A DNA stretch of 64,000 bases from Acanthochromis polyacanthus (taxonomy: Eukaryota; Chordata; Actinopteri; Pomacentridae): assembly GCF_021347895.1 (NCBI RefSeq), contig NC_067132.1, positions 11,462,995 through 11,526,994 on the forward strand, written 5' to 3'. The notes under the pieces were generated by a model. It ran no database searches. It was not told the DNA's origin and saw nothing but the letters and a program-made list of their open reading frames with translations. Numbering within the stretch: position 1 is the stretch's first letter; the number at the start of each line of letters is the position of its first letter. Made by a program: the position numbers and the translations under genes. Shown here piece after piece: positions 22,952-36,400 of this stretch.

Positions 22952-23370
22952 TACAGTCCTGACAGGTGAAGCCGTCATCATCACAGATGCCCTTCTCTTC
23001 GCCACAGCTCTCATGGCACCAGATTGAACACTTTAGACACTTGATCCATTCCTCTGTTGCCTTTGGGTCGTCAGGGTCACCGTAGCGAGCCTTGCAGAAA
23101 CTACACGGCTCGTTGTCATGTTGTGTTTTCCTGTTGACCTTTTTGTCCTTTTGTTTTTTTGATGACTTCGGTTTGGTTATATTTTTCTGGCCTTCCCCTT
23201 CCTCCTTGCTTCATCCTTCTCTCTTTTCCTCTCTGGTCCTTGTTCCTCCTCTCTTCATCTATCCTCAACTGTTCTCTCACTTTCTGTCTCCTCTGCTTGT
23301 CTCCTTTCTTCCTCCATGTCTCAGTCTCTCTCACTTGCTTCTTGTTTGCCATACTCACCGCAGATAAAGT
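22952..23370 (-). pseudogene. Remnant of a transposon protein with PHD-like zinc finger
   Basis: On the minus strand, 23112-22952 reads CSFCKARYGD, EEWIKCLKCSIWCHESC and GFTCQDC. This is a Cys4-His-Cys3 pattern like the C-terminal finger of some pogo/DDE-type transposase proteins. Upstream (23360-23116) a very basic, coiled-coil-like frame begins MANKKQVRETETWRKKGDKQ but is not in one continuous frame with the finger. The region 22340-23550 also carries direct repeats of CAGCTAA..TGGGCCACT. It occurs only after gene A. The family assignment is tentative. Confidence 0.4.
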
Positions 23371-23550
23371 CAGTGGATTGTTTCTTAAAACACTGATCAT
23401 TATTTTTAGGCAGATGCATCCTTTTCACATAAATGCCTACTCCATTCCCTTCAAATGTGTACATGTGTGACTGACAAAAAGGGTGGCCCATTTTAGCTGA
23501 AACCAGGGGGCCCAACTTACCTGAATAGGTTCAGCTAAATTGGGCCACTA

Positions 23551-24690
23551 ACTTTTAATTTTTATCAGAAATTCTTATGCCAGTGGTGACCTCCAGGGTC
23601 AGTGTAGTGTCAGGGGAGTTCTAAAGATCTCTGTTCCTGTGGATAACCATATTTCTTTTCTCTGTGGACAGGAGCTGTTGGGCTGTATGACGAGTGACTG
23701 GCTTTTTTTTTTTTTTTCCCCCCAGGTGGTGGTCCCTTCACTCTCTGTACAGTAGAGCACTTGGTGTCCATTAATGAGTTTTTTTTTTTTTTTTTCCACA
23801 TGTGGTGTGTCGCATCCGGACCCTCCCCTTCCCTGTTCAGTCAGTCATTCTGGTCTGGTAAGCCCTCAGCCCTGAGTTTAGTGTATAGATGTTCAGTGGC
23901 TGCACCCTGGAGGTCCAAAAAGATTGCATTTATTTTGCCTCTCACTATTGAGCGGTCTCGTGGCACCGCCACTAAGATTCTTTTTTTTTAATGGAAATAT
24001 TGTCATTTTAACAGAAAGCATATTGTTACAGTAATACATTTTTATTTTTGTGTAGCTATATGTTTGAGTCATGTCTGTCTCTCTAGTGTTGCACTTACCT
24101 GTGTGACCTTTTCTCTGTTTTGGAGTGGTGGTTCCCTCTAATACGATTTCCTGGGGGTGAAATTCCCCCAGGTGGCGTTGTCAGTAATTTGGTAATCAGC
24201 CAAAACACATTAACCCTCGGAGCATTGCCACACATCTTTACTCCAACAAACATGTTTTTTTTTCTAGGGCGTGTAAATAACAAACACAGAAAAGTGTTTA
24301 AAAAAATTGTGCTGATACATTTAAAGCTTTTGAAATTTGTGAGGTTACCTCATGTGTATGCATATATATTATGCACACTATTGTGCTTCCAGGCATAATT
24401 CAACAGGGAAACTGCAGTTAAAGTTTTAGATTTGTTACAGTGTCAGAAAATGTTTAATGCTATGAAGAAAAATTGTAAGCAAGCGTTCAACATTTGGAGC
24501 TGAGGTGTTCCCAATAATGGTTCCATTTTTGGAAATGTTGGACGGCTGTCAGTAGAAAAACTCGGAACAAACTTTACTGTGATACAAGAAATTATGAAGT
24601 AAACTGAAACATTACACACAGAAAAATGTGCCCATTTATATTTACACTTTGACTGCAGTTGCATCAAATAAAATCCTTGAGCAGAGACAG
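23551..24690. other. AT-rich spacer, no gene recognised
   Basis: Two T-runs each followed by pyrimidine-rich sequence (23703-23723 and 23780-23799) and a small palindrome CCTGGGGGTGAAATTCCCCC near 24150 are the only notable structures. I see no coding sequence. Confidence 0.5.
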
Positions 24691-24697
24691 TGCTCAC

Positions 24698-24914
24698 TCA
24701 GGGGGAGCAGAACCGGCCAGCAAAGAGGATGCTCATAGTGCTGTTATGTCTGATGAAGAACAGGAAGGGGTGATCTGCAGTGAAACGTGGATAAAGACAC
24801 TAAATTCACAGAGAAATGATTGAAGAAGCAGCTGCCTCAGTTCCTGCCTCATTCACCTCCACAAAAGCCTTGTGGGTGACTTTTGACAGCACCAACTCTT
24901 TGGTCTCAGACATT
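24698..24914 (-). pseudogene. Solitary inverted last exon of a fourth serpin, stops in the reactive loop
   Basis: Read on the minus strand it gives MSETKELVLSKVTHKAFVEV, then NEAGTEAAASSIISL, two in-frame stops (TGA, TAG) within the loop, and [20 protein letters not shown] ending FAGRFCSP and a stop. The loop segment is two codons shorter than in genes A-C. The acceptor is AAG instead of CAG. No exon 8 or earlier exon is visible at 24915-25345, so it is an isolated exon in opposite orientation to the array. It is more divergent from A-C than they are from each other, so it is an older relic. It cannot produce an inhibitor. Confidence 0.9.
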
Positions 24915-26026
24915 CTTGTCACAGAAAGAAAACAAAGACAAACATTTTAGGATCAAACAGTCACAACTGACTTGAAACAGTGAACCAGCAGATTTTCATC
25001 TTCCTGCTCTAGCTCTGGAATTAAAGACATTTACAATCCTCAAACTGGCATCAGTTTCCAGTTTTGATAAACAGACGTCCCACAGAGCATCACAACCTTC
25101 AAGGGGCATCATTATTGTCATTATAAAATCACACCTACACATGTGGACAAAATTGTTGCTACTCTTTGGTTAATGAACAAAAACCCCACAATGGTCACAG
25201 AAATAATTTGAATCTGAAAAAAGTAATAATAAACAAAAATTCTATGAAAATTAAGTAATGAAAATCAGACATTGCTTTTGGTTCAACAGAATTATTTTAA
25301 AAAATAAACTCATGAAACAGACCTGGATAGAAATGATGGTACCCTTAACTTAATATTTTATTGCACAACGTTTTGATGCAATCACTGAAATCAAACGATT
25401 TCTGTAACTGTTAATGAGACTTCTGCATCTCTCAGCAGGTATTTTGGTATCTTTATATACAGTCTATGCCTTGACTCTTTGTGCTTCGAGCCATGCTTTT
25501 ATTCTGAAGGTGTACACTGATAGTGAAATATTCTGAGTGCTGGGAAATTACTGGTTATCATTTGACGGTGTTTGTTTATGTAGTTCTGAATACCTGTTCC
25601 ATGAAGAAGCCTGGAATGAATTTCTTAACAATTTGTATTTGGACAAATTGTGTAATTATTGGGTAAAATAATAATGTAATCATCTGTAATGACCTTTCTC
25701 AAACAGCACAACCTGAAAGCTTGGAAAGAGGCAATACACACGGACAACTCTGGAGGCAGATATATGTTTATATTTATTTTATACAATAACATTAAATGAA
25801 AATAAAAGCCAATACAAAAACATATGAGGTTAGGTAATTAGCTTTATGACTCCTTGACATGCATAAATATTTATAACATTAAACAGATAAAACGTTCTAA
25901 AACAAATAGCCTCTGCAGACACTATTGGGCCGATGGACACAATCTGGACGTGATCTGAACGTCCAGCAGATGTCTGATGTTTAGTGGGATGTGTCTGTAA
26001 CACTACTTTGTGTAACTTCCACTGTG

Positions 26027-26570
26027 TGTCACGAGCGGTGGAAGGAGAACCCAGGCACAGAAACCAACAGACAGACAGGTTTAAAAGACAAAAAGGGGTT
26101 TATAATACCAAAAACCCAGAATCACATCCGTCAGAAAACAAGGAGCCGAAACAAAAACTAGACCTCTCGAACCATGCCAATCAAAACCTCTGCAGAACTA
26201 AAAGTTACTCACACACGGGTAGCTGTCTCCTGTGAGTGCAGGTAACTGAGACGAGTTCATAAAATAACAAGAAACACAATGTAGTCCAGGACAGAGAGAA
26301 ATCCTCAAAAGTCCAGAGCTGATGGGAATCTGAAGGAATGAGGGGAAACCACATTTGGGTCAGTCTAAGCTGTGATACCCCCACACACAATGAGGGGAGC
26401 AGAGGATTTTTAAACAGAAGGGGAAGGCAGGTGAATGGTGTTGGCTAATTACTCCTCAGCTGAGTCTCATGCTGCAATTAGCTGTCCTCCAGCAGGTAAT
26501 CAGCTGGGAGAGAGAAAGGGAGACAGGGACAAAAACCAGGCAGGAGCCGGAACAGCTTCCTGTCCTGACA
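26027..26570. mobile_element. Solo LTR between genes A and B
   Basis: The 544-bp insertion begins TGTCACGAGCGG and ends TTCCTGTCCTGACA, flanked by a perfect 5-bp duplication CTGTG (26022-26026, 26571-26575). The corresponding spacer between B and C (near 45570) has the empty site, CCACTGTGAGC. It is therefore younger than the duplication that produced the spacers. No coding content. Confidence 0.88.
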
Positions 26571-27154
26571 CTGTGAGCTTAGAACAATAGTTCATCATAG
26601 TAATTAAATTAAAGCCAGGAGTCAAAGCAAAACTGAAGAGCAGGGCAAAAATTATCTACCTCTAACACCAACACTAACTCAGAAACAATTACTAGACCTC
26701 AAAATAAAACAGCAGTGACTACAGCTCTGTGGGGAATACTTATTTAGTTTCTCCAAAAAAATCTTGCAATTTCAAAGGGTGCCAATAACTATGGACATGG
26801 CATTTAAAAAAAAAAAAGTTAAAACTCATGGTTAACATTTTAATGCAATATCTTATTATTTTTCGTCACTTGTTTATGTATTTTTTTTTAGCAAGATGAA
26901 TATTCGCTGAACATGATAAATGTTTGGTAACTGCATTTCATTTTTACATTGTCCTAAAAATCAATGATGATATTTATTTAATAAATCATTTCAGTGTTTG
27001 GTCTTTTTAATATTAAACCTGCTTTGTCTCAAGGAACAAAACCAAAACCCTGTAAATACCAGGAACAGTTCTTGGAGTGAATTTTATCGAGGGGGCGACA
27101 GCGAGTAACATCGTGTTTGTATCCACTCGGCTTCCGTCCAGTGAAGGAGGAGAA

Positions 27155-27290
27155 AGCGGAAGCTGATGTGTTGTTCAGGTTTTCTGGGTGTGTCGACTTA
27201 TAAATAATAAAACCAGATGCTTCAAGCACAAGTTTTCCTGTAGTGGAAAGACTTCCAATCGCTCAAGGACCACAAGGAACTCTCCTGTCA
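27155..27290 (+). promoter_or_regulatory. Promoter and non-coding exon 1 of serpin gene B
   Basis: TATAAATA lies at 27199-27206 and the exon 1 donor CA|GTGAGT at 27290/27291. Upstream there are two ETS-like cores, CGGCTTCCG (27128-27136) and AGCGGAAGC (27155-27163), which are also present in gene C but absent from A. SERPINB1 is a myeloid gene in mammals, so ETS-family control would be plausible, but that is inference. Confidence 0.6.
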
Positions 27291-29122
27291 GTGAGTAAAC
27301 GGTGTGTCTCCTTCAGTTTGTGTGTGTTAGTATAGCTGATAATGGAGCACTGAGTAGTTTCTGTGTACAAACTAAACTGTATTTCTAAAACCTTCCACAG
27401 TAAAGTCTGACAGCTGAACACTTTCTTGAAGGGGAATTAACAGAATTCCTCTTCTTAAAAGCGTATTTACACAATTTAGTCTTTTGGTATTTTTGACAAG
27501 GCTGCTGTCTGCTCCACTGCATTATCATCCACGTATGGTATGTATGTAAAATGTATTTAATCCTGTGTTTACTGGTAATAGCTGTAGTTATTCCTCTGTA
27601 GTCAGAATCTGCAGTTCAGTGTTGTTTCACTTTAAACGTGTTTTTACACATATCTTTAGCTGGACATAGTTAAACACTCATTTCATCTCTTTAACCAGTT
27701 GCTCTTTTTCAAAATGTGTCAGTACTTTAAGAGTGAAGACAAAAACAGCAAACATCCTTGCATGGATATACATACTTAGCCAGTAAAACTGATTCAGATT
27801 CTAACTCTGATTCTGAAAAACCAACATCAAGTTTTTAGATTAGATTCTTTTATTCGTCACATAAACATGTAGTATGGTAGTGAAATGCAGCGACTGTCCA
27901 CCAGGCTTTAGAAATAGAAAATGTTCAACTGATAAAAAAAAAAATATATATAATACTAAAAATACGAGATAAACTATAATATACAAGAACAACCAGGTAA
28001 AATGGACATATTTATGGTTCGTAAACAGTGAGATCGTGGATGTTAAAAAGTGAAGATGTGCATTCACACAGAGAATGTGCAGTCTGTGTGATGTGTAATG
28101 TTGACATATTTACAGTTATGTGTTTGTGGTTCTTGTTTGTGAGCTGCTGACTGGAGGTTAGAGTTGACAGTCCTGATGCTCCTCCTGGTTTTTAAACATT
28201 AATTTCCTCTCAGTAAACTGTTGCTCTTTTTAGAAATGTGTGTGTTTTACTCAGCACTTAGAGAGCAAAGACTAAAACAGTCAGTATCCTTGCATGGATG
28301 TACATACTTAGCCAGTAAAACTGATTCAGATTCAGACACTTTACACACTGTGACACTTCACACAAACACTTTTAGAAACTTACATTTTGTACTTTGTATT
28401 CTTTGTTATTTCTATTTTACTACTAACCTCTGTGTAACTGTGTATTTTCCACTAACCTTTGTTTATTGTTTGTTGTTCTCTGGCAAAATAATTTCCTCTG
28501 TGATAAATAAAGTATATCTTATTTTAATTCTCATTCTGAAAAAACAACATCAAGTATCTTGTGTTTTGCCACTACATACCACCAGAGCAGCTTCATCTCT
28601 CCTTGACATTTATTCTGAAAATTTCTGGAATTCCACTGGAGGGAAGAACCATATTATTCCAAAAGATATTCCTCATTTGCCATTTTGATGATGGTGGTAA
28701 AGAGTGCTGCCCAACTCATCGGTCCAAAATCTGCCATAGATGCTCACTTGGGTTGAGATCTACTGACTGTACATGATTCACATCATTGTCATCAAAGTGA
28801 CCCTTCATGCTCTGTGGAACCCCAATCAGAGTAGAAGTGCTTCATAACAGGATAAAGATGATCATTCACAACAACTTTGGATCAATTTGCAGTGATGCTT
28901 CCCTTTAAATAAACAAGTGAACCCAAATCTTGGTGGTAAAATGCTCCCCACAGTTCACCAGAGCCACCAAATCCTTTCAGTGTTGGAATGAATGGATTCC
29001 TTTCTTTTGTTGCCCATTTCTATATTCACAGAAGATCAAAGAAACTGATCAAACTAGAGAACAAAATATCTGAGTTTGTAAGGCAACAACTAATGCTCTG
29101 TGCTTTCTTTGTTCCAGAAACA

Positions 29123-32100
29123 ATGGCATCTCCAAGCCCCCTAGCTCAGGCCAACACCAAATTCTCTCTGGCTTTGTTCAAGAACCTCGGCGATAATGAC
29201 AAGACAGCAAACCTCTTCTACTCCCCCTTCAGCATCTCTTCTGCCCTGGCTATGGTGATGCTGGGGGCGAGGGGCAACACAGAAGCGCAGATGTCAGAGG
29301 TACAGCGCACCTTCACCAACACAACAACTGTCTTTGGTCGAAGTAACAAATGAACATTGATAGCACTACAGGTGGGTGCACCTGGATCAGTCTGGTTTTG
29401 AGGCAGAGTGTGTCTTCTGAGTTTACCTTTACAATTACTCAACATCACTTGAAGACAAACAACACTTAACAGTAAAGCTCCATGATGGGAAGGCTTTGAA
29501 TTTGATATGAATGGAAGCTACAGAGGAGTTCTGAAGGTGTGAAGCCTCCATTCTGTATGAATCACCAGTTTTGTCTTCCGCTGTCAGCAAAAATGACAAA
29601 GATCTGTTATGATCCTGCTCCAGTTCTTGCCCTTCTTCCTCCTTTTTCCTTCTTTTCCCCATTTCTGCTCATCTGTGTGTGTCTTGACTTGTTTTTCTTT
29701 GGCTCCCTCTGTCTGTCATCTCTCCCTCCTGTCATTCTCCTAGTCACTCGGGGGCTGAATCCCAAACCGCCCCCGACACACTCCCCCTCCACTACCGAGT
29801 TTCACTCCAAAAGAAGTCACACTCACAGCTGTGGAGGGCACCTATTATTGAAGGGTGAGGGTATAAATACGATCGTCAGGAATGGGACGCCCTGTTGCCT
29901 CACCGGAAAACGGAAGACGTCATCGTCATGGTAACACAAAGACGCCTACTGTGCATGGCTGTAGCGCTGTGGCACAGGTTGCAACTAACAAGGATCGCTG
30001 CTGCTTCCAGAAGACGAAAGTATCCCACTTTTTTTCACTCACATTTTTTCCAATCCTATTATCTGGCATTTCAAATCCAACAAATGAATAAATGAATTCT
30101 GTCAGCTGTGTTCAAATTTTAAGGTGTCAGGGGGTGCACAATTTAATCAAACGTCAGCAGAGAAGAAGATTTGTTTCTTTTGATTTTTCTTTTTACACCA
30201 CTCTTTGTGATGTTCTGTCAGTGTGAAAAAGGCGTGGGAGAAATAAAGAACGCATGTGGAACTCACATCAATATGTTTGTTTCCTCCTCCATTTCGACGT
30301 TGCACTTCCTGAAAAAGTTGTCCAGAGTGAGCATCGATGCAGACTCGCTATTTAAGGGCTGAACAGTCCACTCTCCCTCCACACTACGCGGTTTGGGACG
30401 GCCCTTAATATGGAGGACCCTCCGCGGGAACGCGAAAAACGGAGGGGTAGTGTGTAGGGGGCGGTTTGGGATTCAGCCACCCTCTTGCATTGCTCGCTGA
30501 TTACCCAAATGACTATCAGCTGCAGTGATTGCTGAACTCACCTCACCTGTCGACAAACTCTCTATTTAAACCCCACTCACTCACTCAGTCACCGCCGGAT
30601 CATTGCCTAATTCACATGTTGCTACAGCTTCTGTCTCCCACAAGACTTGCTACTAGTGATGGTGAAATCGAAGCTTCATGAATCAATGAACCACTTTGAC
30701 ACATCTGCTTCAAGAATGACACATTGCTTCGAAGCATTTGACACAATCAGAAGAGTGACATCTGCTGGTCCTGTGTCAGAACTGCACCTAAGTGGAAAAA
30801 ATGAAAAAGCCTCAGGACTGCTTGTCTCACACCGCTTTGTACTTGCAATAAATGTTTTAAAACGTTATATATGTATGTTTGTGTTTATATATGTATAGTG
30901 TGTTTCTATGAATGAATGTGTGTTGTGTATGAGTGAATCTATGCCTATGTATCTGTGTGTTATTTAATGTATGAAATGCAACTAGATATATCTAAACTAA
31001 ATTCTAACTGAATGTATACTCTCCCTAACTTTTCTCAAATTGACAAATGGCAAATGCACTAGCGTGATCTCCTTCTCTCAAAAACCCACAGTTTGAGGAG
31101 TGAATCAGACCCCTATGCCTTTTAAGACCTGGACAGATTGAAATGTCCGACCCCTTTAAAGTTCGCGCGAAGCACCGCGACACGCGATGTGACGTAACGA
31201 GGCCGCGTTCTCGATAGTCACGTGATTGTGGGCGTGCTGAAGCAGGGATCGAAACACCGTCTCGGAACACTTTGGCTTCAAAAGCTCGGCACTGTGTCGA
31301 GCAAACTGGCTCGAGCGTAACATCACTACTTACTACCTCTGGATTGCTTCTGTAGATGGACTTGTCTGCTTTCCCCCCTTTGTTGATTTTGGATGGATGT
31401 TGACACAACATGTGAACAGCTCTACTCTGATGCTGGTTGTCCACCATCATACATAGCATGAAGCACCAATGACAGTTACAATTCCACTACTGTTCAACAG
31501 TTTGGGGTCACCCAGACAATTTACTGTTTTCCATGAAAACTGTCACTTTTATTCATGTGCTAACATAATTGCACAAGGGTTTTCTAATCATCAATGAGCC
31601 TTTCAACACCATTAGCTAACAATGTAGCATTAGAACACAGGAGTGATGGTTGCTGGAAATGTTCCTCTGTACCCCTATGGAGATATTCCATTAAAAATCA
31701 GCTGTTAGAATAGTCATTTACTACATTAACAATGTCTACACTGTATTTCTGATTAGTTTAATGTTATCTTCACTGTAAAAAACTGCTTTTCTTTCAATAA
31801 TAAGGACATTTCTAAGTGTTCCCAAACCTTTGAACAGTAGTGTATAAAAAAACAAGTCTCATCACTAAGTAGGTAAGATGACCATCATTCCAGTGTAATA
31901 TATTGTAATATGCATGTTTGTAACAGGTGTCTACTTTGTCCACAGTGTCTGAAAACTGAGGCTTGTAAGGCTGAAGTCCACTCTGACTTTGGTCAGCTGC
32001 TGAGTGAGCTGAACAAATCAGATGCTCCGTACGCCCTCAGTGTTGCCAACAGACTCTATGGAGAGCAGTCCTACCAGTTTGTTCAGGTGTGTGTCTTCTC

Positions 32101-33363
32101 TTTTCCAGCATATGTTTGTGGGTGTTCACAAACAGGGTTTGGTTATGCTTATGTTTCATTGAGCTAGCATGACTAAGAAAAGCAGAGAGGAATGTTGAAG
32201 CGGTTTAAGAAGCAATGATAGATATGGGAGTGGACCCCAGGCCAAAATACAAGCAAAAAGTAAATTAATGACTGTAAAATACTGTTTTATCCACAAGAGC
32301 TTTTAATTCTAGTAAGATGAATCATGGGATTCACTTATAAATTACAAATGTATTGTTTGGTTCGATGGATTTCAGGAGTTCTTGGGAAAAACCAGGAAGC
32401 ACTACAACGCTGAGCTGGAATCTGTGGACTTCATGAAAAAGTCTGAAGCAGCCAGACTCAAAATCAACAGCTGGGTGGAGGAACAAACACAAGGTGGATC
32501 TACACACACATTTACTGTGTGTAAACTGACCTGCAAACCTCCTTCTGTCCGTCTGTCTGTCAGTCCTGTGTTGGTTTAAGTGCAGAAAGAGCTATATTTG
32601 CAGATATTTTAATACAAACTTACATGGATGTAAATGGCCTGACTGAGCCATGAGGGACATGAAGAGGACCTGTGTTGCTTTGGGTTTGAATGGTGGAGTG
32701 ATGATTTGATCAAATTCTATTGAACAAAGGCAGAAACATTTCATTTTGGTGTGTTATGTGATAAATAGAGCTGGAAAATGTTAGTGACAAACTTAAAGTA
32801 TACTATTTTATATTTTACCAAATGTGACATTGCTTCACATGCATCAATTCTGTTCACCAGGTAAAATTAAGGATGTGCTGGCCCAGGGTGTGGTGGACGA
32901 CATGACCAGGTTGGTGCTGGTCAATGCCATCTACTTCAAGGGCAAGTGGAACAAGCAGTTTAAGGAGAGCTCCACACGTGACGCTGAATTTAAAGTCAAC
33001 AAGGTAAAACTGCAGCAGAATGATGATGTGATTACATTTTTTCAAGTCAAGCTTCAGTTCTGTCTTCACTGTGTAACAGATTTAAAACATGAGATGCAAC
33101 ATCACCACATGAGATACTATCAACAGAATGATTTTGCAAACTGCATTGAAATTGATGCATGTTTCAGGCCTTCTCTTCCATGAAGTACAGCTGTTTCAGA
33201 GAGGTCATAGCAGGCATATGAAAGCCCCCAACAGGAGTGTCCAGTACATCTTCAAACCACAGCTCAGCGAAGGCAAAAGACAACTCAAGACGAGTGTTTA
33301 GAACATTATGTTTATTTCTGAGGTCTGAGTAAAGGTTGACTTCTCTGATGGATTTCTAATTTA

Positions 33364-33417
<54 letters not shown>

Positions 33418-36400
33418 GGTGGGTACGGAAAGTATTCAGACCCCTTGAAATTTTTCACTCTCTGTGTCATTGCAGCCATTTGCCAAAATCAAAAAAGCTC
33501 ATTTTATTTCTCATTAATGTACATTCAGCACCCCATCTTGACAGAAAAAAAACAGAAATGTAGAAATTTTTGCAAATTTAAAAAGAAAAACTGAAATATC
33601 ACATGGTCATAAGTATTCAGACCCTTTGCAGCGACATTCATATTTAACTCACATGCTGTCCATTTCTTCTGATCCTCCTCGAGATGGTTCTGCTTCTTTA
33701 TTGGAGTCCAGCTGTGTTTAATTAAACTGATTGGACTTGATTAGGAAAGGCACACACCTGTCTATATAAGACCTTTCAGCTCACAGTGCATGTCAGAGTA
33801 AATGAGAATCATGAGGTGGAAGGAACTGCCCAAGGAGCTCAGAGACAGAATTGTGGCAAGGCACAGATCTGGCCAAGTTTACAAAAGAATTTCTGCAGCA
33901 CTCAAGGTTCCTAAGAGCACAGTGGCCTCCATAATCCTCAAATGGAAGAAGTTTGGGACGACCACAACTCTTCCTAGACCTGGCCGTCCAGCCAAACTGA
34001 GGAATGGTGGGAGAAGAGCCTTGGTGAGAGAGGTAAAGAAGAACCCAAAGATCACTGTGGCTGAGCTCCAGAGATGCAGTCGGGAGACAGGAGAAAGTTC
34101 CACAAAGTCAACTGTCACTGCAGCCCTCCACCAGTCGGGGCTTTATGGCAGAGTGGCCCGACGGAAGCCTCTCCTCAGTGCAAGACACATGAAAGCCCGC
34201 ATAGAGTGCACTGAATGATGTCCCCCAGGTCCCACTTCCTATGTTTTTAGTTCCACTTTTGACACACACAATACTGGACTTGGGCCCCCTGTTTTCACAA
34301 CCCATTCATCAATTCCTGTTATCATCACTCAATGTCTCATAACCAGACCCCACCATGTTCACTCTGTGAATTTTAATAACCTCAGACCTCTCCCAAAACA
34401 TCAACAGTCCACCCATACAGTCTGTAAGTCACCTGTCACCATCAACATGGCACTTTTAAACATTCGCTCCCTTTTTATACAAATCTTTTATTATCCACGA
34501 CCTGATTTTAGACAACAAGGTAGACTGCTTGTTTTTATCCGAAACGTGGCTGGGTACAGATGCGCCAATTATTCTCACTGAGGCCTCCCCATCAAATTTT
34601 AACTTTACATTCTCCCTGAGAAGTGGCAGGAAAGGTGGTGGTACTGCATCAATAGTTAATAATTTACTAAAGCCAAAAGAAATTAAATTTGATCAGTACA
34701 CCACCTTTGAGCACCATGCAATTGGTTTTAACAGCCCGTCAATTCTTTGTATCACTGTTTACAGACCTCCAAAATATGATTCTGTTTTTATCAGTGAATT
34801 TTCTGAATTTTTATCTATTATCCATGCCACTTACAATTTTATCATTATATCTGGTGATTTTAACATACACATAGACAATCCATCTGATTTTATGGCAAAA
34901 GAGTTTTTAAATTTACTGAGTTGCTTGGATTTTAATCAGCATGTCACACAGCCAAGTCACAAAGGAGGACACACACTCGATTTAGTCCTCAGCTATGGCC
35001 TGTCAGCCAGTGTGTCCTCTGTTGTTGACTTGGCTGTGTCGGACCATTACTGTGTGTTTTTTAATATCACCAGTTTTATTCAACGGGAGACCTCGGTGCG
35101 AACTGTCAGGAAACGCTATTTTACTTCAGAAGTGGCTGCAAATTTTATCGAAATCTTGGATAAGCATCCTCCAGCTCCTTCACCTGCGTCCTGTGATTTT
35201 ATCGTTGAACATTTTATTAATAAATTAGAAAAAACTATTGATCTTGTTGCTCCACTGACCACAAAGAAAGTGTTGCCTAAGCGCTCACCCCCGTGGAGAA
35301 ACGAAGCCATCAGAAGATTGAAAAGAAATTGCAGAGTAGCTGAACGGAGATGGAGAAAAAATAAGATAACAGTTCACTCTCAGATATACCGTGAACAACT
35401 AAAAATGTACAACAGTGCTCTCAGGCACGCAAGAACAACGTACTTTACTAACATAATTACTGCTCAAAAAAATAACCCTAAAATCCTCTTCAACACCATT
35501 GATCATTTAATCAACCCAGATTTTAACAGACACCAAATCACTCCCTCGGACTCTCTTTGTGAAGCCTTTGCAGACCACTTCAGGGGTAAAATTGATTTTA
35601 TAAGATCCTCTATTTTATCTAATCAGAATACTGTTTCTAATACAGTAGAAAGCTTGTTTTTACCTGAGGAAACACTGGACAGTTTTGCACTGGTTGATGC
35701 TGAGATGCTTGGTAGAGTTTTCTCCCAAGTAAAACCAACAACCTGCCTTTTAGACCCAATTCCCACATCACTTTTTAAAACACTTTATGGATTCCTTGAA
35801 GTCGAGCTTTTAAATATAGTGAATTGTTCCCTTCAGACGGGCTCTTTCCCTGCTGCTCTTAAAACAGCAGTAGTGAGACTCCTTCTGAAGAACAACAATT
35901 TGGATCCTAATGTTCTTAATAACTACAGGCCAGTGTCCAACTTACCATTTTTAAGCAAAATTTTAGGAAAACTTGTTTTTATTCAGTTGAACGATTTTTT
36001 AAATCACCATTCTATTCTTGAGAAATTTCAATCTGGATTTAGGACGAACCACAGTACAGAGACTGCTCTACTGAAAATTGTTAATGATTTTAGGTGCAAC
36101 CTGGACTCACACAAGCTTACAGTCCTTGTGCTGCTGGATCTAAGTGCTGCTTTTGATACAGTAGATCACATGATTCTTTTAAATGGACTAAGACACCTAG
36201 TAGGCCTCTCTGGTACTGCCTTTCAATGGTTCAGTTCTTATCTCACAGATCGAAAATTCCTTGTAAGTCTGGACACATGCTCTTCAGGGATCCATAAAAT
36301 AAAATGTGGTGTTCCCCAAGGCTCAATTTTAGGCCCCATACTTTTTAACCTATATATGCTTCCATTGGGAGACGTCATCAGGAGGCATGGTGTCACGTTC

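Larger units (their letters stand above)
29605..31387 (+). mobile_element. Solo LTR of gene B intron 2, broken by two DNA elements and truncated
   Basis: Same LTR and same insertion site as 13316-13959 in gene A. It is interrupted at 29750-30480 and 30654-31328, and its 3' end is lost at about 31387. There the sequence jumps to DNA equivalent to 16130 of gene A, a deletion that also removed the CD-loop exon. Confidence 0.7.

Noticed and set aside
23160..23400. Ser/Leu/Phe-rich + strand frames resembling membrane proteins
   Set aside because: They are antisense to the basic frame of the transposon remnant and arise from a CT-rich tract.
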